NCBI GenBank assembly: GCA_947587615.1
Contig: CANPYC010000014.1
Coordinates: 1 to 54,006, forward strand
Origin: Candidatus Gastranaerophilales bacterium
GTDB taxonomy: Bacteria; Cyanobacteriota; Vampirovibrionia; Gastranaerophilales; Gastranaerophilaceae
Length of the DNA stretch: 54,006 nt
Direction: 5' to 3'
This document shows, in pieces, positions 49,567-54,006 of this stretch. Both the position numbers and the translations under genes were made by a program. Below the pieces are notes generated by a model that saw only the letters and a list, made by a program, of their open reading frames with translations, was not told where the DNA came from and did not search any database. Position 1 is the stretch's first letter; every line of letters starts with the position of its first letter.

Positions 49567-51654
49567 GTGGCAGCAGCGGGTAAACAAGGCGGAAATCCTG
49601 CTTCGGAAATTCTTCTGGCAGGGTTTGTTATAGTTTTAATATTAATCCTACTTTTGGAAATGCCTTCTTGGGTTATTAACTTTTCAATAAGCTTCAATAT
49701 TACTCTTGGTATTGTCTTATTGATGATATCTTTGTATGTTAACAAACCCCTTGAACTTGCCGCTTTTCCATCCATTCTTCTTATCGGAACGGTGTTTAGG
49801 CTTGTACTATCCATTGCTTCAACAAGGCTGATTTTATCAAAAGGAGACGCAGGAGAGGTTGTCGAAGCTTTTGGAAATTTCGTTACGGGCGGAAATATGG
49901 TCGTTGGCGGTGTTATCTTTTTAATTATCACAATTGTTCAATTTATGGTAATTACAAAGGGAGCTGAGCGTATTGCGGAAGTTTCCGCACGTTTTGCGCT
50001 TGATGCCATGCCCGGTAAACAAATGACAATTGACGCCGATTTTAACGCAGGTTTAATTTCTCCTGATGAAGCGGTAAGAAGAAGAGAAGAACTTCAAAGA
50101 GAATCAAGCTTGTATGGTTCAATGGATGGTGCAATGAAGTTTGTAAAAGGTGATACAATAGCAGGTATTATTATCACTTTAATTAATATCATAGGCGGTT
50201 TAATTATCGGTATTATATTAAACGGAATGAGTCCCGAGGACGCTGTTTCAAAATATACCATCTTAACAATAGGTGACGGTTTATCTTCTCAAGTTCCTTC
50301 TCTTTTAATGGCTATTTCATCAGGTATAGTGATGACCCGTGCAACAGGGGGCGGTGTTGCTTTGGGTTCCGATTTGGCGGTTCAAATTTTATCAAAACCG
50401 ACAAGCTTATTTTTGGCTTCAGGGTTCTTGATTTTAATTGCACTGTCTTCTCCTGTTACGGGTTTACCCTGGTTTCCTTTTGTTATATTTTCTGCCGTTT
50501 TAATTATGGGAGCACTCTCTGTTTTGGTTAATCAGGATGTTCAACAGCAATTAGGGCAATTGGACGCCGTTAAACAAAATATGCAGGATTTGGTTAACCC
50601 TAATAAAATGTATGAAAGATTAGGGGTTGATGTTTTATCTCTGCAAGTTGGAGCAGGATTGCTTGTTATAGCAGACCCCGAACAAGACGGGCAATTATTG
50701 GCTAAGATTGCAGCCCTGAGGCAAAGAGTAACGGATGATCTCGGCTATATTATTCCAAACATCAGAATTATGGACTCATCCGCAATTGGAGATAATGAAT
50801 ATCTGATATCAATTCGAGGTAACCCCGTTGCAACGGGAACGGTATACCCGGGTAAACTTATGGTAATAGCCGATCAATATGAGGCATTGGGTAAAAAACT
50901 ACCTGAAAATGCAATAGTTTCGGTTGAGCCGACGTTTCAATCGCAGGCTTATTGGCTTAATCCGCAACATATCGGAAAAAATGATAAAATTCAAGCGGTT
51001 GATGCCGTTGATGTTATTGTTACGCACTTACAAGAGTGCGTTAGAAAATATGTTGATGAGGTAATGACAAAAACGGATGTCTTAAAGCTTATGGAGCTTG
51101 TTAAATCCCAAGACCCGACGCTTGTTAATGACCTTGTACCGACAATTATTTCAACATCCGATTTAAGAAAGATTTTTGTTAATTTAATAAGAGAAAAAGT
51201 TTCAATTAAAGACGTAATCTTTATTTTTGAAAGATTATGCGATTATGCAAGATTTTCAAAAGAACCCGATATTTTATCCGAAAGATTAAGAGCGGCGCTT
51301 GGAAGGCAAATTTGTCTATCTAACGCAAATAAAGAAAAAGTTTTATATGCTCTAACTTTATCTGCCGAATGGGAAAAAACACTTGACGATTCCTGCCAAA
51401 GAACTGAACTTGGTACAATGTTTTTATTAAACCCAATGCAAGTTCAAGAGCTTATTGAGTCAACCGCAACAACTCTTATGCGCTCTCAAAGCGCAATCGG
51501 TGTTCAGCCTGTAATACTTTGTTCTCCAAGAATAAGGCTGCCGCTTTATCAAATGCTCGAGCGCCATATACCTACAATTGTCGTTATATCATACTCCGAA
51601 TTGATAACAGATATTCGAGTAGAGGCGATTGATACAATCGGAGAAGGATATTAG
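49567..51654 (+). CDS. flhA: Flagellar export gate protein FlhA
   Basis: 695 residues, GTG start directly after the fliH stop. About eight membrane helices (20-320) with the FHIPEP signature R-F-A-L-D-A-M-P-G-K-Q-M-T-I-D-A-D and G-L-I-S-P-D-E-A. The cytoplasmic domain (350-695) holds L-G-Y-I-I-P-N-I-R, L-I-R-E-K-V-S-I-K-D and L-G-R-Q-I. It is the proton-driven export gate whose C-domain ring receives chaperone-bound cargo. A soluble paralogue of that domain is encoded at 35565-37016. Last gene of the operon. Confidence 0.97.
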   Translation: MAAAGKQGGNPASEILLAGFVIVLILILLLEMPSWVINFSISFNITLGIVLLMISLYVNKPLELAAFPSILLIGTVFRLVLSIASTRLILSKGDAGEVVEAFGNFVTGGNMVVGGVIFLIITIVQFMVITKGAERIAEVSARFALDAMPGKQMTIDADFNAGLISPDEAVRRREELQRESSLYGSMDGAMKFVKGDTIAGIIITLINIIGGLIIGIILNGMSPEDAVSKYTILTIGDGLSSQVPSLLMAISSGIVMTRATGGGVALGSDLAVQILSKPTSLFLASGFLILIALSSPVTGLPWFPFVIFSAVLIMGALSVLVNQDVQQQLGQLDAVKQNMQDLVNPNKMYERLGVDVLSLQVGAGLLVIADPEQDGQLLAKIAALRQRVTDDLGYIIPNIRIMDSSAIGDNEYLISIRGNPVATGTVYPGKLMVIADQYEALGKKLPENAIVSVEPTFQSQAYWLNPQHIGKNDKIQAVDAVDVIVTHLQECVRKYVDEVMTKTDVLKLMELVKSQDPTLVNDLVPTIISTSDLRKIFVNLIREKVSIKDVIFIFERLCDYARFSKEPDILSERLRAALGRQICLSNANKEKVLYALTLSAEWEKTLDDSCQRTELGTMFLLNPMQVQELIESTATTLMRSQSAIGVQPVILCSPRIRLPLYQMLERHIPTIVVISYSELITDIRVEAIDTIGEGY

Positions 51655-52188
51655 TTGTAATATTGCGCTATATTGCTTAAGATAAAATTACACCCCGTAC
51701 ATAATTACAAGAATTTTTGAACTGTACCCCTAAAAAGCAATTAATGAATTATTAAAATTAAAATTTATACAAAAAGCATTCAAAAATAGAATGAAAATAA
51801 CTTAAAAACTCAGATTTAAAAGAAGCAAAAAAAATTATTCAGAATATATTCGCAACTAAAGATGGTGTATTACGGATAATTTGAACGAATTAAGAAGTGA
51901 AAACCGCTTGGGTAATGCGCCAATAGAAAGTTTCTTCGGATATTTAAAAGATAAATTAGAATATAAGAAATGTAATATAACAATGAAAGATACTAATGGG
52001 GGTTAAATAAAATGACACCTTTGAGTTTAAAATTATTACTTAAGTCCTGCTGATTACCCCCCCCTTTTTTTTTAGCGGGTGCAGCTCATTTTTGCCTAAT
52101 AAAATATATTAATACATTTAACTGAGTTGAATTTTATAAAATAAAAGCCACACTATATCTTTCGACAAAACAGCGGCAACTTTACAAT
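51655..52188. other. Gap with decayed transposase and no intact gene
   Basis: Between flhA and the SRP RNA. Apart from the IS3 remnant (51872-52053) there is a CCCCCCC-TTTTTTTTT run (52057-52073) and AT-rich DNA. No good promoter or terminator for flhA is seen. Confidence 0.6.
51872..52053 (+). pseudogene. IS3-family transposase remnant
   Basis: One frame reads T-D-N-L-N-E-L-R-S-E-N-R-L-G-N-A-P-I-E-S-F-F-G-Y-L, recognisable as the end of an IS3-family (IS150-like) integrase domain, where D-N-A-x-x-E-S-F-F is diagnostic. The frame stops at 52004-52006; a shifted frame then gives K-M-T-P, also typical of these proteins, until a stop at 52051. Upstream domains are missing. No terminal inverted repeats were found. 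Degenerate and inactive. Confidence 0.65.
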
Positions 52189-52207
52189 TAAAAAACCTCC
52201 AAGGTAA
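52189..52207 (-). terminator. Terminator of the SRP RNA
   Basis: On the minus strand ACCT-TGG-AGGT followed by TTTTTTAATT, ending the SRP RNA. Short stem but a good T run. Confidence 0.55.
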
Positions 52208-52402
52208 AATTTATACCCGCAACATTTGCCTTAGGGCTGCTATGTTTCCATCCTGACCCGGTTGGGGCAATGCTGCGCCATAAAGTTTTACGATATCATC
52301 GACTTTTTAATTTTCAAACTGCAACCGTTATTGCCTCACGATATACTCTGCACCCGACATTGGCTTTCGGTCAAGAGGAAGCAACCCCCCGTGAAGTGTG
52401 GC
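52195..52402 (-). ncRNA. ffs: Signal recognition particle RNA (ffs/scRNA)
   Basis: On the minus strand GGGTCAGGATGGAAACATAG followed by CAGCCC is the conserved domain IV core, where Ffh binds: symmetric loop TCAGG opposite AGCAG, closed by an AUG-GAAA-CAU GNRA tetraloop hairpin. Outer arms GCATTGCC and GGCAAATGT pair. About 110 nt of sequence lies upstream of domain IV from the likely start (52402), so this is probably the long form with an Alu-like domain, not the short 4.5S form; the Alu fold was not worked out in full. A -10 with extended TG (TGCTACAAT, 52409-52417) lies just upstream. Works with Ffh to target membrane proteins. Confidence 0.87.
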
Positions 52403-52408
52403 AATAGT

Positions 52409-52436
52409 ATTGTAGCATAAAAATTTAAATATTTTA
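52409..52436 (-). promoter_or_regulatory. SRP RNA promoter (extended -10)
   Basis: Minus strand TATGCTACAAT gives TACAAT with TG one base upstream; a weak -35 (GTTAAA/TTAAAA) is about 18 bp further. It places transcription start near 52402, in good agreement with the RNA. Confidence 0.5.
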
Positions 52437-52507
52437 ACTTATTGTTAAAATTCATAACATTTAGAATTGAAGGCGCCGGCTTAACGGGTATTTTGCCTAA
52501 CAAAATA

Positions 52508-53863
52508 TTACTTTTTAGCCCACCAATTATAAACAGGTATTCCAAGCAAAGTTATAATTAGCCCGGGGATTGTATAAGCAGGCTTAAACAAAGTTAAAAT
52601 AATTACAATCACTGAACAAACAGCAATAAAAACAACAGGGATAAAACTCGGCACACGATATACATTTTGTGTATTCTTATACATTTTTCTCATTTTAAAA
52701 ATACCAAAAATTGTAATAATGTAAAATATTACCGACGAATAAAGCACATAATCAAGAAGCTGAGCATAATTTCCCCAAAGAATCAGCATGCAAATCCAAA
52801 AACATTGAAACCAAAGCGAATTTTGAGGAACCTTTGTTCGTCTTTCGATATAGGCAAGTTTTCTAAAAAACACTTTTTCTTTTGCCATTTTATAATATAC
52901 TCTTGAGCCTGTTAAAATCATTCCATTGGCACAGCCAAAAGCGGAAATTGCAATAATAAGAGCGATTATACCGAGAGCTTTTTGAGGAAAAATATTCAGA
53001 AACATTTGCGCAACAACAATATCTTCAGGGGATGTTTTAATCATCTCAAGACTAAGGGTTGATAAATAAATCATATTCAAAAGAAAATACAGCCCCACAA
53101 CAAGCGCTGAACCTATAAAAAGCGCTTTTTTAATGTTTGTTTTAGGGTTTTTAATCTCGGAAGTTATAAAAGTAACATTATTCCAGGTGATTGAAGCAAA
53201 TAAAGCGCCAACTATGCTCATTGAAACAATTTTCAGGGTATTAAAATCTAAATTTATCGAATTATTCGCCAAAGAAAAATTAGAGCTCAAAATATCCGCC
53301 CTAAAACCGAAAAACACCCCGCAGATAATAATTGCAACAATTGAAGCGACTTTTGTAAAAGTGAAAATGTTTTGAACAAAAACACCTTCTCTAATTCCTT
53401 TTGAATTAATAAACGTGATTAAAATTACCGTAAATATTGCAAACAACTGCTGATAAGAGAGTGAATAATTTAAAAAAGTAAAAACTTTGTTGGAGTAACT
53501 TAAAATCGGAAAAATTAACCCTAAAAATTTTGCCATGGCAATATTAACGGCAGCCAAAGTACCCGTTTGAATAACAAGAAAAAGCGTCCAGCCATATATA
53601 AAAGCAAGCTTTCTTGAGAATATTTTTTCAAGATAGATATATTGACCGCCTTCGTCAGGTATGGTTGAAGAAAGCTCTCCATAGCATAACGCACCGAAAA
53701 TTGTAATCATGCCTGCAATTAGCCAAGTGAGTATTAAAAGAATTGCGGAATTTGTGCCCCTTGCAATATGGCTTGATACAATAAAAATCCCGCTTCCAAT
53801 CATTGAACCCGCTACGATTGAAACTGCGTCTTTAAGATTTAGAGTTCTTTTAAGTTCAGACAT
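52508..53863 (-). CDS. APC-family amino acid permease
   Basis: 451 residues, 12 predicted membrane helices. G-S-M-I-G-S-G-I-F in helix 1 is the unwound substrate-binding segment of APC transporters, and Y-G-E-L-S-S-T-I-P-D-E-G-G-Q-Y-I-Y-L follows in place. It resembles the LAT/SteT-like exchangers or y+-type permeases; the substrate is not identifiable. The start ATG is at 53863, with a divergent promoter region to the right. The SRP RNA is the next feature downstream on the same strand. Confidence 0.9.
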   Translation of the reverse strand: MSELKRTLNLKDAVSIVAGSMIGSGIFIVSSHIARGTNSAILLILTWLIAGMITIFGALCYGELSSTIPDEGGQYIYLEKIFSRKLAFIYGWTLFLVIQTGTLAAVNIAMAKFLGLIFPILSYSNKVFTFLNYSLSYQQLFAIFTVILITFINSKGIREGVFVQNIFTFTKVASIVAIIICGVFFGFRADILSSNFSLANNSINLDFNTLKIVSMSIVGALFASITWNNVTFITSEIKNPKTNIKKALFIGSALVVGLYFLLNMIYLSTLSLEMIKTSPEDIVVAQMFLNIFPQKALGIIALIIAISAFGCANGMILTGSRVYYKMAKEKVFFRKLAYIERRTKVPQNSLWFQCFWICMLILWGNYAQLLDYVLYSSVIFYIITIFGIFKMRKMYKNTQNVYRVPSFIPVVFIAVCSVIVIILTLFKPAYTIPGLIITLLGIPVYNWWAKK

Positions 53864-53895
53864 ATTATGATGATAGCATAAAAATTTGATTAAGG

Positions 53896-53924
53896 GGGTT
53901 GATTTTATAATTTGTGATATAATA
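53896..53924 (+). promoter_or_regulatory. Extended -10 promoter reading off the right edge
   Basis: TGATATAAT at 53916-53924 (TG one base before TATAAT) without a good -35. Transcription would begin around 53931 at AAGGG. It serves the hairpin-rich transcript at the edge. Confidence 0.5.
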
Positions 53925-53930
53925 AACTAA

Positions 53931-54006
53931 GGGTAAGCCCTAAAGCTCACTCTTCCTTCTCAAAACAACGTCTTGCTAAGACCAAATGTTTGAGAAAGGG
54001 GGTTGC
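53931..54006 (+). ncRNA. Hairpin-rich transcript cut by the window edge (ncRNA or leader)
   Basis: GGGTAAGCCC forms a small hairpin, then CTCAAA (about 53959) pairs with TTTGAG near 53990, with an inner GTCTT-GCT-AAGAC hairpin; CCTT and AAGG extend the outer stem. No ORF begins here. It could be a structured RNA gene (6S RNA is one possibility, not shown) or the leader of a gene beyond the window. The sequence ends before it can be identified. Confidence 0.35.

Noticed and set aside
51872-52053. Active insertion sequence
   Set aside because: Only the transposase end survives, with a stop and frameshift and no terminal repeats.

Overview
The window is AT-rich (roughly 30% GC by eye), gene-dense bacterial chromosome. 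It combines a flagellar type III export system, a chemosensory cluster, a prepilin whose N-terminus reads K-Y-A-F-T-L-A-E, a DUF2344 gene next to RNase E/G, a MurT-type ligase and a flagellin-glycosylation accessory protein (DUF115). It also holds a protein beginning M-G-L-S-A-S-Q-A-R, a type I associate with Gastranaerophilales. This mix suggests a motile member of the Melainabacteria/Vampirovibrionia, the non-photosynthetic sisters of Cyanobacteria. That placement is an inference from gene content and wording, not from a search.

Layout. 1-1869 (minus): C-terminally truncated acidic protein ending in a nearly perfect 27-bp tandem array encoding Asp-Ser-Ser. 1992-7618: small membrane protein, murT-like ligase, zinc-ribbon protein, a fusion of a ZnT9-like cation efflux domain with a CBS/CorC module, gpsA, and a small exported protein. 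7642-16188: chemosensory/motility cluster (hybrid CheA and a sensorless MCP on minus; a receiver protein with a probable degenerate GGDEF domain and a double-CheW protein on plus; a DUF115 protein on minus). 16219-19348: two exported proteins, lspA, an RluA-family pseudouridine synthase and a small membrane coiled-coil protein. 19452-24825: flagellar block (hook/rod protein, FliK-like, FliJ on minus; an exported protein, FliL, FliN on plus). 24828-28782: prepilin, a 56-aa ORF, DUF2344, RNase E/G and a FliO-like protein. 29157-32969: a 467-bp noncoding region with a GC-rich potential RNA fold, then rpsE-rpmD-rplO-secY-adk, a fragment of the spc operon. 33106-38697: GH13-like protein, a soluble paralogue of the FlhA cytoplasmic domain, a membrane protein and galE. 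38707-43206: a three-copy repeat, two copies flanking a Fic gene, plus queA and gcvPB. 43352-51654: two lineage-type proteins, a lytic transglycosylase and the main flagellar operon fliE-fliF-(fliG position)-fliH-flhA. 51655-54006: decayed IS3 transposase, SRP RNA, an APC amino acid permease and a divergent extended -10 promoter reading into a hairpin-rich transcript cut by the window edge.

Working together: FliF would build the MS ring, with FliE linking it to the rod. FlhA, FliH, FliJ, FliK and probably FliO serve export. FliL and FliN act at stator and switch. The transglycosylase would open peptidoglycan for the rod, and the DUF115 protein suggests glycosylated flagellin. The CheA cluster would feed the switch or type IV pili.

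Most unusual items: (i) the free-standing FlhA C-domain paralogue with an added N-terminal domain and coiled coil (35565-37016); (ii) the CDF-CorC fusion (4354-6189); (iii) a three-copy intergenic element that reads like a small-RNA family with a CCTCCCCC anti-Shine-Dalgarno-like core and a terminator; (iv) a FliG-position protein without recognisable FliG motifs; (v) the DSS repeat array; (vi) an operator-like repeat array at the Fic promoter.
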